A DNA stretch of 64,000 nt from Planctomycetes bacterium syqfu (GTDB lineage Bacteria; Planctomycetota; Phycisphaerae; Phycisphaerales; Phycisphaeraceae): NCBI GenBank assembly GCA_020974905.1, contig CP087563.1, positions 6,758,001 to 6,822,000 of the forward strand, read 5' to 3'. Of the stretch, positions 55,956 through 64,000 are shown piece by piece. Position numbers and translations under genes: made by a program. The stretch's first letter is position 1. The number at the start of each line of letters is the position of its first letter. Below the pieces are notes generated by a model. That model had not been told where the DNA came from. It saw nothing but the letters and a program-made list of their open reading frames with translations, and did no database searches.

Positions 55956-56361
55956 TTCAATGAAGCAATCACAGAACAGCATACTCATTGCCGATGCCAG
56001 TCGATCCAATCGTGTGATGTTGCGCAAGTGGCTTGAACGGTCCGGCTATCACTGCCAGACCGTGGAGACAGGTCGTCAGGCATTGGACGCGCTGCGTGAG
56101 TTCCCTGCACAGGTCTTGGTATTGGATATGAAATTTCCTGACATTGAAGGCTGGCAGGTCATTCGCATGCTCAAGCGTCAACCCGTTGGTCATCGCCCGA
56201 TGATCGTTGCTGTCACCGCCTGCGCCATGCCCGGTGATGAAGATCGGTTCCTGAATTGTGGATGTGATGCCTATCTAGCCAAACCAGTTGACCTGTATCG
56301 TCTGACGGAAGTGATTGATGAACTGGTGGTTTCAGGTGACCTGCGAAGCCTGATCGCATAA
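55945..56361 (+). CDS. Single-domain response regulator
   Basis: A 138-residue receiver. The phospho-acceptor Asp61 is in VLVLDMKFPD; the conserved Lys is in LAKPVDLY. The usual acidic pair is changed to Asp17-Ala18 (ILIADASRSNR). It overlaps the kinase-like gene upstream, so the two probably work together, although the partner lacks its histidine. No output domain is present. A different kinase may phosphorylate it, or the pair may signal by binding alone (inference). Confidence 0.85.
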   Translation: MSDDSMKQSQNSILIADASRSNRVMLRKWLERSGYHCQTVETGRQALDALREFPAQVLVLDMKFPDIEGWQVIRMLKRQPVGHRPMIVAVTACAMPGDEDRFLNCGCDAYLAKPVDLYRLTEVIDELVVSGDLRSLIA

Positions 56362-56409
56362 ACTGCACACGCGTATCAACCATCCATCACCAAGGCCATG
56401 GGGAGCATC

Positions 56410-57780
56410 ATGGACCGACGACGATTTCTTAAATGGACCGCTGGCACGGGGATCGCAGCTGCTGCAACCACAGGTGGTTTGCTTTCCTGGCGTGGACTTT
56501 CCAAACGCGACCCACGCCCAAACGTGATCATCTTCAATGCTGACGATTGGTCTTGGGAACATAGCTCGTTTCTGGGATGCCCTGATGTTCAAACGCCCAA
56601 CTTCGATCGCATCTGTCGTGAAGGTGTCTGCTTTACCAATGCCTATGTTTCCTCCCCGTCATGCTCCCCGTCACGTGCTGCCTTACTCACCGGCAGGAAC
56701 TTTTGGGAACTGGGGACCGCAGCAGACTTGCGGGGCAATTTCCCCCGTGATTTACAGGTCTATCCCGATCTTCTCAAACAAGCAGGCTACCGCATCGGCT
56801 TGATGAAAAAGGGTTGGGGCCCCGGTGACTTCAAGGCAACGGGGTGGGAGGAGAATCCAGCAGGTCCACCGATCTCGTTTAAGCGGATGATGTATTACCG
56901 CTATGCCTCGCTGAACCCGACACAGCCGTTTTGCTACTGGTTTGGCAGCTTCAATCCACATCGCCCCTATGACGAAAATCGTTATGTCAATGCGGAAACC
57001 TTGAAAGTCCCCGACTTCCTGCCGGACATTCCCGAGGTGCGTAAGGATCTCGGACGGTACCTGGCTGAGGTGCAGGACTTTGATAGTGAAGTCGGTTACG
57101 TTCTGAACATTCTCGAAGAATTCGGTGAGTTGGATCACACGATCATCATCGTCACCGGCGATAACGGCATGCCGTTCCCGCGCGCCAAGACCAATCTCTA
57201 TGACCATGGCACACGTGTACCGCTGGCGATCCGTTGGCCTGAAGGTGTCAACGGCGGGCGCGTGGTCAGCGACTTTGTCAATCACACGGACCTCGCGCCG
57301 ACGATCCTTGCTGCAGCACGCATCAAGCAACCCGAAGCCATGACCGGTAACAGCCTCGCCAACGTACTCCAGTCGGAGAAGCAGGGGCGCATTGATCCGT
57401 ATCGCGACTTCGTTGTCACCGGTCGCGAGTCACATGAGACGCTCTATCCCATGCGTGCGATTCGCACGGATGAATATCTCTACATCCGCAACTTCGAACC
57501 CGACCGTTGGCCATCCCTGGCAGAGTCGGTTGATGATGACGGCGTTTCCTACGATGCAATCATGGCATGCAAAGCCAACCCCAACACCATGCACTTTTAC
57601 GAACAGGCACTCGGACGCCGACCCGCTGAAGAACTCTATGCCATCAAGGATGATCCGTACCAACTCAAGAATCTGGCAGACGATCCCAAGCTCTCGGTCA
57701 CCAAGGAACTGTTGCAGAAAAAGATGGTCAAGTATCTGACCAACACCAAAGACCCGCGCGTGGTTGGCAAAGTCTCCTGA
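56410..57780 (+). CDS. Tat-exported sulfatase
   Basis: A 456-residue sulfatase. ATG 56410 has GGGGAG just upstream and opens MDRRRFLKWTAGTGIAAAA, a twin-arginine signal with a hydrophobic Ala-rich core. The mature part has IIFNADDWSWE as metal-binding start, the CSPSR formylglycine motif with Cys85, and VTGDNGMPFPRAK with further metal ligands. Tat export implies folding, and probably oxidation of the cysteine, before transport. The enzyme hydrolyses sulfate esters in the periplasm. It is not linked to the other sulfatase gene, which lacks a signal. The family includes N-sulfoglucosamine sulfohydrolase-like enzymes. Confidence 0.9.
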   Translation: MDRRRFLKWTAGTGIAAAATTGGLLSWRGLSKRDPRPNVIIFNADDWSWEHSSFLGCPDVQTPNFDRICREGVCFTNAYVSSPSCSPSRAALLTGRNFWELGTAADLRGNFPRDLQVYPDLLKQAGYRIGLMKKGWGPGDFKATGWEENPAGPPISFKRMMYYRYASLNPTQPFCYWFGSFNPHRPYDENRYVNAETLKVPDFLPDIPEVRKDLGRYLAEVQDFDSEVGYVLNILEEFGELDHTIIIVTGDNGMPFPRAKTNLYDHGTRVPLAIRWPEGVNGGRVVSDFVNHTDLAPTILAAARIKQPEAMTGNSLANVLQSEKQGRIDPYRDFVVTGRESHETLYPMRAIRTDEYLYIRNFEPDRWPSLAESVDDDGVSYDAIMACKANPNTMHFYEQALGRRPAEELYAIKDDPYQLKNLADDPKLSVTKELLQKKMVKYLTNTKDPRVVGKVS

Positions 57781-57895
57781 TTCGTCCCAATTGATGTTCA
57801 AGTTACTTGCTCTTTTTTTGTCACTCACGCTATCCTGTACCTATTACAAGTTCATTTGACGATGACCACGTAAACCACTTGCAGGAAGACACCTC

Positions 57896-58966
57896 ATGGA
57901 TTACCGCACCATTCCCGGGACCGATCTGAATATCTCCATTTTTGGCTTTGGCAATTTCGTCTTTGGCACCAACTGGTGGGGCGATTACACTGACGAACAA
58001 GGCATCGCGATTCAGAACCATGCTTTCGACAAAGGCGTTAACTTCTTCGACACCGCGCCTGCCTATGGCAACGGTCGTGCTGAAAACCTGCTGGCTCAGA
58101 CCATCAAATATGCAGGACGCGATAACATCGTGGTCTCCACCAAATGTGGCTATGACTTCTACTCCGACCCCGGTGAAGAAGGCGGACACCGCGAACGTCG
58201 GCAGGACTTCTCTGCTGCGTTTCTTGAAAAGGACATTGAACATTCACTCAAGCGTCTGGACATTGATTGCATTGACCTATACCAATCGCATAACCTCAAG
58301 CTTGATCAGTTCGCAGATGAATATGTCGAAACGATGCACAAGTTTGTCGAGCAGGGCAAGATTCGTTACTGGGGCGTTGCGCTGGGCCCGGCGATCGGTT
58401 GGCGTGAAGAAGGCTACAAGGCATTTATCGAACATGATGCTGCGGTCGTCCAAACCGTGATGAACATGTACGAACAGGACCCAGGCCGTGAGTTCTGCGA
58501 AATCTGTGATGCCCGTGGACGCGGCGGCGTAATCAGTCGTGTGCCCACCAACTCCGGCATTTTGGATGAAGAATTCAAGTCCGCGGATCATACTTTCCCG
58601 CCCAATGACCATCGCAAATTCCGCGATAAAAACTGGCTGATTTACGGTCTGAAAAAGAACGAAGTCATTCGTCCCATCGCTGAAGAATACGGCTGCTCCA
58701 TTCGCCAGCTTTCCTTCAAGTGGCTTGCATCACAAAAAGCCATGGTCAGCGTCGAGCCCAACCTGCTCTCCATTGAAGACATCAATGAATACGCTCAAGC
58801 GGCTAACGGCAAGTATCTCCGAGATGAAACACTGGCTAGGATCACCGAACTCTACAACACCGACTTTGGCATGGGCGACGAGGCTCATCCCTGTGATTGG
58901 AAGTCCTCCGTCACCGAAGACGGCACCATCCGCAGCGGATACCAGAAGCCGCAGTTGGCGGTGTAA
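57896..58966 (+). CDS. Aldo/keto reductase
   Basis: A 356-residue protein. The catalytic tetrad is visible: Asp in FFDTAPAYGNGR, Tyr in the same segment, Lys in VVSTKCGYD and His in DLYQSHN. AGGAAG lies seven bases before the ATG. The fold and a GVALGP strand match NADPH-dependent AKRs of the sugar-dehydrogenase-like branch. The usual length is 320-340 residues; the C-terminal 25 residues extend it. Many planctomycete relatives act on sugars or their degradation products, but the substrate here is unknown. Confidence 0.85.
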   Translation: MDYRTIPGTDLNISIFGFGNFVFGTNWWGDYTDEQGIAIQNHAFDKGVNFFDTAPAYGNGRAENLLAQTIKYAGRDNIVVSTKCGYDFYSDPGEEGGHRERRQDFSAAFLEKDIEHSLKRLDIDCIDLYQSHNLKLDQFADEYVETMHKFVEQGKIRYWGVALGPAIGWREEGYKAFIEHDAAVVQTVMNMYEQDPGREFCEICDARGRGGVISRVPTNSGILDEEFKSADHTFPPNDHRKFRDKNWLIYGLKKNEVIRPIAEEYGCSIRQLSFKWLASQKAMVSVEPNLLSIEDINEYAQAANGKYLRDETLARITELYNTDFGMGDEAHPCDWKSSVTEDGTIRSGYQKPQLAV

Positions 58967-59008
58967 AGATTCATTAGCCACAAATGCAGAAAAGACATTA
59001 ACACTTTC

Positions 59009-59093
59009 CGTCATTCCCGCGCAGGCGGGAATCCAGTGGCATGCAGTTGACGCTTGCACATATCACTGGACTTCCGCCTTCGCGGGAGTGACG
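59009..59093. repeat. Imperfect 85-bp inverted repeat (MITE-like)
   Basis: The left arm begins CGTCATTCCCGCGCAGGCGG; the right arm reads on the other strand CGTCACTCCCGCGAAGGCGG. Each arm is itself palindromic (CCCGC/GCGGG). Elements with CGTCATTCCCGCG ends are widespread as dispersed repeats in bacterial genomes. It fills the gap after the aldo/keto reductase. Confidence 0.75.
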
Positions 59094-59172
59094 AAATGAG
59101 CGTATGAAAGTGTCTTTACAAACTCTGTGCTTCTGTGACACCGTGGTTCAGCCCGTTAAAATCTCACCTGAA

Positions 59173-60456
59173 ATGTACAACCAACCACCCATCCTGCTCA
59201 TGCCTCAAGGTTCAGCGGGAGATGTGCATCCATTTGTCGGGATCGGTTTGGAGTTGCAACGTCATGGTCATCACGTGACGCTGGCAACCAACGGACATTT
59301 CCAAACTTTGTCCGAGCGTGTGGGTTTGCCGTTCGTGGAAATCGGTACAGCAGAGCAGTTCAACGAAGTCGCAAAAAATCCTGATCTCTGGAAGCCATCC
59401 ATCAAGTCCACCCGCGTGGTCTTTGGTATGTCCGCCCAGGTTGTGCCCGACCAATACGCGCTGATTGAATCCTTGTATCAGCAGGATAATCGACTCATTG
59501 TCGTGGCGGGGCCACTGGCATTTGGCGCACGCATTGCTGCAGAGAAACTTGGCATTAAACATGTGACAATCCAGTTGGCGCCCGCTGTATTTCTCAGTGC
59601 AGTTGATCCGCCACGCATGCCGGGGGTAGCGATGCCCAAATGGTTACCGCTTTGGATCAGAAAGAGCGTTTGGAATCTGGCGATGTCGATGGTCGATCGC
59701 ATTGCCTGCCCGGATGTCAACGCGTTTCGTAGACAGGTTGGCTTGACCAAACCCATGAAGCAGATTATCCGATGGATGAACTCCGACCAGTTGACGATTG
59801 GCATGTTCCCCGAGTGGTTTGCCAAACCCGCAAGCGATTGGCCGGCATCGGTCCGACTGTCGAGTTTCGGACTTTACGATGAACGCACAGATCAAACGCT
59901 GGCGTCGGAAGTGAAGGCATTTCTCGATGCAGGCGACAAACCGGTGGTCTACACGCCGGGTTCTGCCAACTGTCATGGCAAGGCGTTTTTCGCAGAGTCC
60001 GTCAAAGTATGCAAATTATCCGGGCGTCGGGGGATTTTGCTTTCGCGGTATCCTGAGACGATCCCCGACGATTTGCCCGAAACGGTCAAGCATTTTGCGT
60101 ATGTCCCATTGAGTCTGCTTTTGCCACATTGCAGTGCGCTGGTCTATCACGGCGGGATCGGCACGCTCAGTCAGGCATGTCACGCCGGTGTCCCGCATCT
60201 GGTGATGAAGCTTTCCCACGACCAGTTTGATAATGCCTACCGACTGGAGCAACTTGGGATCGGCCGATCCTGTAAGCCGTCGGGCTACAAAGCTGGCCGC
60301 GTCGCGCGGATGCTTGATGCGTTGATTTTGTCTCCAAAGGTGATGCAGCGATGCGAGCAAATCCGTGATCAAATGCGTGGCGAAGACGGGATTGGGGCGA
60401 CGTGTGACCTGATTGAAAAATTGCATGCAAATGTGGAAACTTCGGATCAAATTTGA
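59173..60456 (+). CDS. GT1-family glycosyltransferase (UGT/MGT type)
   Basis: About 427 residues from ATG 59173; the frame could extend to ATG 59104. GT1 landmarks: LLMPQGSAGDVHPFVGIGLE at the N-terminus (acceptor side), VVYTPGSANCHG, then FAYVPLSLLLPHCSALVYHG with the following GGIGTLSQA nucleotide-sugar motif and SHDQFDNAYRLEQLG. It likely transfers a sugar from a UDP- or dTDP-sugar to a small hydrophobic acceptor such as a lipid or secondary metabolite. No biosynthetic cluster surrounds it, so the acceptor is unknown. Confidence 0.85.
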   Translation: MYNQPPILLMPQGSAGDVHPFVGIGLELQRHGHHVTLATNGHFQTLSERVGLPFVEIGTAEQFNEVAKNPDLWKPSIKSTRVVFGMSAQVVPDQYALIESLYQQDNRLIVVAGPLAFGARIAAEKLGIKHVTIQLAPAVFLSAVDPPRMPGVAMPKWLPLWIRKSVWNLAMSMVDRIACPDVNAFRRQVGLTKPMKQIIRWMNSDQLTIGMFPEWFAKPASDWPASVRLSSFGLYDERTDQTLASEVKAFLDAGDKPVVYTPGSANCHGKAFFAESVKVCKLSGRRGILLSRYPETIPDDLPETVKHFAYVPLSLLLPHCSALVYHGGIGTLSQACHAGVPHLVMKLSHDQFDNAYRLEQLGIGRSCKPSGYKAGRVARMLDALILSPKVMQRCEQIRDQMRGEDGIGATCDLIEKLHANVETSDQI

Positions 60457-60481
60457 AGCCGCTTTGAGCCGATGAGTCAAT

Positions 60482-61480
60482 ATGAAGTATGATGTTCTCA
60501 CCACAGACCCCGCTGGTATGGACGCCAGCCTTGCCCCAGCCGAAGATGGAACTTGTTCAATGACCGCATCGCAGCTTTTGACCGACCTTGGGATCGCCCA
60601 CAAAACCGACGTACCATTGGCACCAATGACCTGGTACGGCGTCGGGGGTAATGCGCAATGTCTGGCCAAACCGGCAGGCGAAGCAGAGCTTGCCAAGTTG
60701 ATGCAGGCGTGTAACGAACACAACATTCCCGTGCGGATTCTCGGCTCAGGTGCCAACCTGCTTGTCAGCGACGATGGTGTCGATGGCGTGGTGGTGAAAC
60801 TCGAACACGAAAGCTTCTCGCAGATGTCCGTTGAAGGCACGACGGTGACCGTGGGCGCAGGCTACGACCTGGCAAAGCTGGTGCTCGACACCGCTCGCGC
60901 CGGACTGGCAGGACTCGAAGTCCTCGCGGGCATCCCCGCAAGTGTCGGTGGTGCGGTCCGCATGAATGCGGGGGGCAAGTTCGGTGAGATCGGGCCGGTC
61001 GTCACCAAAGTCCGCGTGATGGATAGCAACGGTGAAATCTACGAACGCTACCGCGATGACCTGGTCTTCAAATACCGCAAGAGCAACATCAAGGCGCCGA
61101 TCATTCTCGATGTCGAATTCGACTTGTCTGAAGACGAACCCAACCAGCTGATGATGCAGGTCAAGGAAATCTTCATGTACAAGAAGAACACCCAACCGCT
61201 GGCAGAAGATTCAGCAGGTTGTGCATTCAAGAATCCGGTGAAAAAGGAAACCGACGCCAACCCGTATCTCGAACACTCCGCAGGCAAACTCATCGACATG
61301 GCAGACCTCAAAGGCTACATCGTCGGTGGGGCGTCGATCTCCGAGCGTCATGCCAACTTCATCGTCGCTGGCGAGGGCTGCACTGCGACGGACATCATCA
61401 ATCTGCTCAATCATGTCACGCATACCGTGCTCGAAAAATTCGGCGTCCGGCTTGAGCGTGAGATCATTATCTGGCCTTGA
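60482..61480 (+). CDS. murB: UDP-N-acetylenolpyruvoylglucosamine reductase
   Basis: A 332-residue FAD enzyme. Motifs: WYGVGGNAQ, ILGSGANLLVSDDG and EVLAGIPASVGGAVRMNAG in the FAD domain; Cys247 in SAGCAFKNP, standing where many MurB proteins have Ser; and a C-terminal Glu in RLEREIIIWP. It reduces the enolpyruvate group to form UDP-MurNAc, the committed step of peptidoglycan synthesis. Its presence shows the cell can make the peptidoglycan precursor. An internal ATG at 60560 could also be the start. Confidence 0.93.
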   Translation: MKYDVLTTDPAGMDASLAPAEDGTCSMTASQLLTDLGIAHKTDVPLAPMTWYGVGGNAQCLAKPAGEAELAKLMQACNEHNIPVRILGSGANLLVSDDGVDGVVVKLEHESFSQMSVEGTTVTVGAGYDLAKLVLDTARAGLAGLEVLAGIPASVGGAVRMNAGGKFGEIGPVVTKVRVMDSNGEIYERYRDDLVFKYRKSNIKAPIILDVEFDLSEDEPNQLMMQVKEIFMYKKNTQPLAEDSAGCAFKNPVKKETDANPYLEHSAGKLIDMADLKGYIVGGASISERHANFIVAGEGCTATDIINLLNHVTHTVLEKFGVRLEREIIIWP

Positions 61481-61657
61481 GTCATGATGCGATTGGGCTG
61501 GCGTTGTCATTCGGGCGATGCTTCATTGCTTTAAATTCCGATTCAACCGATCGGGGGAATTTTGTCCTGATGCTTCCATCTGCGCATTTACAGTGAGACA
61601 TTAATCCATCCCGGTGAGCCAAATTTGCGATTTTTACAATTTTAAGCTGATTTTGTC

Positions 61658-61710
61658 CTGACATATCAGTGCAATTCGATATGATAATTCTCTCGGTACA
61701 AGGTTGTACC
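61658..61710 (+). promoter_or_regulatory. Promoter with palindromic operator for the isomerase-like gene
   Basis: CTGACA (61658-61663) and TATGAT (61680-61685) are separated by 16 bases. Immediately after, GGTACAA-GG-TTGTACC (61695-61710) is a perfect 7+2+7 dyad, placed near the expected transcription start, where a bound repressor would block initiation. The nearest regulator gene is at 62766. Confidence 0.6.
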
Positions 61711-61771
61711 CCGGGAAGACCCCGGAACTTCCTCAGGAATTATTTACAGAACACACTGAAAGGTTTTTCAC

Positions 61772-62551
61772 ATGTCAGATTTCCGCATTGGCGCCCAGAT
61801 GTACACCTGCCATCAGCATCTGAAGACGATTGACGATATCAAAACCAGTTTCGAAAAAATCTCCAAGATCGGTTACACCTGTGCACAGGTCTCCGGCATT
61901 CCCCAGGGGACGATCGAAACGCCGGCTCTGGCTCAAATCCTCAAGGACAACGGCATTGAATGCTCCGTCACCCATGTTCCGCTGGACATGATGAAGGACA
62001 CCAACAAGTGTGTTGAATATCACCAAGCTCTGGGTTGCAAGTACACTGCCATCGGCGGCTTCTTCCCGCAGGAAAATCAGTACGATCCCCAACTCTGGAT
62101 CGACTTTGCCAAGGAATACAACGACATCGTTGCCAAGCTTGCTGAGCATGGCCTGACCGCCGGCTATCACAACCACAGCCACGAATGGATCAAGTGCACC
62201 AACGGCAAGACCCCGATCGAACTGATCCACGAAAACTCCAACGACAACGTCTGGTTTGAAATCGACGTGTACTGGGTCACCCACGGTGGTGGCGATCCCT
62301 GTCAGTGGCTTGAAAAAGTCGCCGGCCGTTGCCCCGTCCTGCACTACAAAGACATGGGGATCGATCACGAACGCAATCAGTTTATGTGTGAAGTCGGTGC
62401 TGGTAACCTCAACTGGGAACGCATCATCGAAACCACCAAGAAGATCGGCACCGAGTATGCCATGGTCGAACGCGACAGCGGTAAGCTCGATCCGTTTGAC
62501 TCCTTGGAAGTCAGCCTCAAGAACCTTCAGGCCATGGGCCTCAAGCCGTAA
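61772..62551 (+). CDS. Sugar phosphate isomerase/epimerase-like TIM-barrel protein
   Basis: A 259-residue protein of the AP-endonuclease-2-like barrel family: SDFRIGAQMYTCHQHLKTID at the start, YTCAQVSGIPQG, a metal-site NHSHEW segment, FEIDVYWVTHGG, VLHYKDMG and AMVERDSG near the C-terminus. The acidic and histidine residues needed for a divalent metal site are present. Relatives include xylose isomerase-like and inosose-type enzymes; the substrate is unknown. AAAGG lies eight bases before the ATG. The gene has its own promoter, operator-like dyad and terminator. Confidence 0.85.
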   Translation: MSDFRIGAQMYTCHQHLKTIDDIKTSFEKISKIGYTCAQVSGIPQGTIETPALAQILKDNGIECSVTHVPLDMMKDTNKCVEYHQALGCKYTAIGGFFPQENQYDPQLWIDFAKEYNDIVAKLAEHGLTAGYHNHSHEWIKCTNGKTPIELIHENSNDNVWFEIDVYWVTHGGGDPCQWLEKVAGRCPVLHYKDMGIDHERNQFMCEVGAGNLNWERIIETTKKIGTEYAMVERDSGKLDPFDSLEVSLKNLQAMGLKP

Positions 62552-62583
62552 TCTGATTGCGGTATAAAACAGATTCATCCTTG

Positions 62584-62623
62584 CCAAGGCCGTGTTCACA
62601 CCGAACGCGGCCTTGGTTTTTTT
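62584..62623 (+). terminator. Intrinsic terminator of the isomerase-like gene
   Basis: CCAAGGCCGTGTTC pairs with GAACGCGGCCTTGG, followed by a seven-base T run. Confidence 0.92.
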
Positions 62624-62765
62624 ATATTTATTTTCAGGCAGTAAATCGAATGAGAGTTTGTGTTTAGCGTGAATGGTGATTGCTCTTGAGATGACTTGTA
62701 ATTGATTATCAGATTCTTAAAAGTATAATATTAATGTTATAGTTTTTAGTTAAGTGTGTTATATT

Positions 62766-63815
62766 ATGGCAAAGCAACTTGAAGTCATCAATTTGGTGCG
62801 TTCGCGGATCCGGCATGGTGATTATCTGCTTAATGGGGTTCCCGGCGAAAGACGTTTAGCCGAGGAGGCTGGCGTGAGTCATATGACTGCCAGAAAAGCC
62901 GTTCAAACGCTCATTGACGAAGGCTTGTTGTCACGGAGCACGGGTGGTCGACTTCAAGTGGTCCGGCCTGAGGCGCATCGAGATATGTCGCCACGACAGT
63001 TGGCGGTGTTGATTCCAAATTTTCACTCGTCTGTTTTCGAGATGATGCTTGGGGAAATCAAGAATGCCTGCCAGGCTTACCGGATGAATGTCCGGCCGGT
63101 GCATTACGTTCATTGGAATGATCAGATTGTCCAGAATGCGTTGGATGCCTTTGACGGTGTGATGTTCATCCCGCTTGCTACACCGATGCCAGATCGTGTT
63201 TTGCGGCAGGTCTCCAACGCGAAATGTCCGGTGGTCTGTTTGATGCGGGATATGTCCGAGCATGGCATCCCCTCGCTGATTAAAACGCCGGTTCACTGGA
63301 TGGACCGACTGCTTGAGCATTTGCATGGCCTGGGGCATCAACGCATAGATTGTCTGAACACGCAACCTGTCGAGTCCGTTATCGAAGAACGGTTGGAGCA
63401 CTGGCAGAACTGGTGTCAAAAAAACAAGGTCGATGGGTTGATTTACAACCAGCCGGTTCAATCGTTTCAGATGCCCGCGGAACTGGCCTACGAAGTCGTT
63501 GACAGCATGATTCAAAGCAGGCAACCACTCATGTCGGCCTTGCTGTGTACCACGATGAATGTGGCCATGGGCGCGATTCGCGCCTTTGAAGACCATGGCA
63601 TCAAAGTCGGCAAAGATGTCGCGGTGGCAACCATCACCGGCGAAGGTTGGGAGCGATGGACCATTCCTCGTATCACGTCGTTGCAATGGGTTGATACCAC
63701 GCCACAGATGGCGCGATGTGTTGATTGGATCGTCAAGGGCGGTGGGGATTGGCCCGGTGATAAATGTCTCATGCCATCGGACCCGGTGTTGTTTATCGGT
63801 GATTCAACCGGATAA
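62766..63815 (+). CDS. GntR/LacI-type sugar-responsive transcriptional regulator
   Basis: A 349-residue protein from ATG 62766. Residues 1-65 form a GntR winged helix (GVPGERRLAEEAGVSHMTAR, then KAVQTLIDEGLLSRSTGG). Residues about 75-345 resemble the LacI/PBP-I effector domain: RQLAVLIPNFHSSVFEMML, FDGVMFIPLA, the CPVVCLMRD strand, a hinge-region Gln and the C-terminal VAVATITGEGWERWTIPRIT. It probably represses sugar-use genes and releases DNA on binding its sugar. It lies between the isomerase-like gene and a prepilin-like gene, either of which may be a target; the dyad at 61695 is a candidate site. Confidence 0.85.
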   Translation: MAKQLEVINLVRSRIRHGDYLLNGVPGERRLAEEAGVSHMTARKAVQTLIDEGLLSRSTGGRLQVVRPEAHRDMSPRQLAVLIPNFHSSVFEMMLGEIKNACQAYRMNVRPVHYVHWNDQIVQNALDAFDGVMFIPLATPMPDRVLRQVSNAKCPVVCLMRDMSEHGIPSLIKTPVHWMDRLLEHLHGLGHQRIDCLNTQPVESVIEERLEHWQNWCQKNKVDGLIYNQPVQSFQMPAELAYEVVDSMIQSRQPLMSALLCTTMNVAMGAIRAFEDHGIKVGKDVAVATITGEGWERWTIPRITSLQWVDTTPQMARCVDWIVKGGGDWPGDKCLMPSDPVLFIGDSTG

Positions 63816-63869
63816 GTCGGCTATATCGGTGGGGGGAATGAACGCGTTATATTCAAACAGGAGAGACGC

Positions 63870-64000
63870 ATGGGTCGTATGAACCGTCATTATTCAACGC
63901 GTAGTGCGTTTACCCTGATCGAACTGCTGGTGGTGATTTCGATTGTTGCATTACTCATTTCGATCCTGCTTCCCGCTTTGAAAGACGCGCGGCAAGCGGC
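63870..64000 (+). CDS. Prepilin-like protein, N-terminal part (cut by window edge)
   Basis: ATG 63870 has AGGAG upstream. The first 43 codons give a short basic leader ([12 protein letters not shown]) and then the prepilin helix [20 protein letters not shown] and LLPAL. This is the same leader and helix as the protein at 5655-6512. The end lies beyond the window. It follows the regulator gene by 54 bases, repeating the regulator-prepilin pairing at the other end of the window. Confidence 0.85.
   Translation, partial: MGRMNRHYSTRSAFTLIELLVVISIVALLISILLPALKDARQA

Overview
The window looks like chromosomal DNA of a planctomycete, most likely class Phycisphaerae. Several features point that way: prepilin-like proteins with an [13 protein letters not shown] leader and an H-X9-DG motif, formylglycine sulfatases, long secreted glycoside-hydrolase-like proteins, small membrane proteins with CxxC plus YNLR-type zinc ribbons, an H4MPT-linked C1-transfer family protein, and murB. 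Identifications were made by reading the sequence; no search was run.

Layout. (1) 1-15.5 kb is a polysaccharide-degradation locus. It holds a secreted protein cut by the window edge, two paralogous secreted DUF6067-like proteins, a GntR regulator fused to a solute-binding-protein domain, a prepilin-like protein, a sulfatase, a cytoplasmic glycosidase-like protein, a GH42-like pseudogene and a secreted acetyl-xylan-esterase-like protein. (2) 15.8-16.2 kb is a 355-bp internally deleted IS630-type element. (3) 16.3-23.8 kb is the most interesting region. Nine tightly packed minus-strand genes encode an E2-like protein, a RING-like protein with membrane helices, a membrane FHA protein, a membrane JAMM isopeptidase, a ThiF/E1-like protein, a YukD-type ubiquitin-like protein, a PH-like protein and two zinc-finger membrane proteins. 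A divergent DUF2752 gene follows. The block is bracketed by two 62-bp direct repeats that match at 58 of 62 positions, with a tRNA-Ala gene just outside on the right. (4) 24.5-30.2 kb is a PilM-type pilus or type II secretion platform operon. (5) 30.2-34.4 kb is an opgG-opgH osmoregulated glucan operon with an extra gene between them. (6) 34.5-38.2 kb holds DUF721, aroK, a GH57 glycosidase and an NhaP-type antiporter. (7) 38.6-43.7 kb holds a 1312-residue coiled-coil protein with a 40-residue repeat and the C1-transfer family protein. (8) 43.8-49.5 kb is a chemotaxis operon, cheB-(MCP pseudogene)-cheW-cheR-cheA-cheY. (9) 49.6-56.4 kb holds a PHP phosphatase, a three-gene membrane and DUF3467 operon, and a histidine-kinase-like protein without its phospho-accepting histidine, overlapped by a receiver protein. 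(10) 56.4-64 kb holds a Tat-exported sulfatase, an aldo/keto reductase, a glycosyltransferase, murB, a sugar isomerase-like protein, a GntR/LacI-type regulator and the start of another prepilin-like protein.

How the genes fit together. The two ends encode carbohydrate scavenging, with regulators placed beside prepilin-like genes. The centre encodes an apparent complete ubiquitin-like conjugation and removal pathway, much of it predicted to sit at the membrane. Its FHA domain suggests a link to Ser/Thr phosphorylation. No CRISPR array, rRNA, phage structural gene or integrase was seen.
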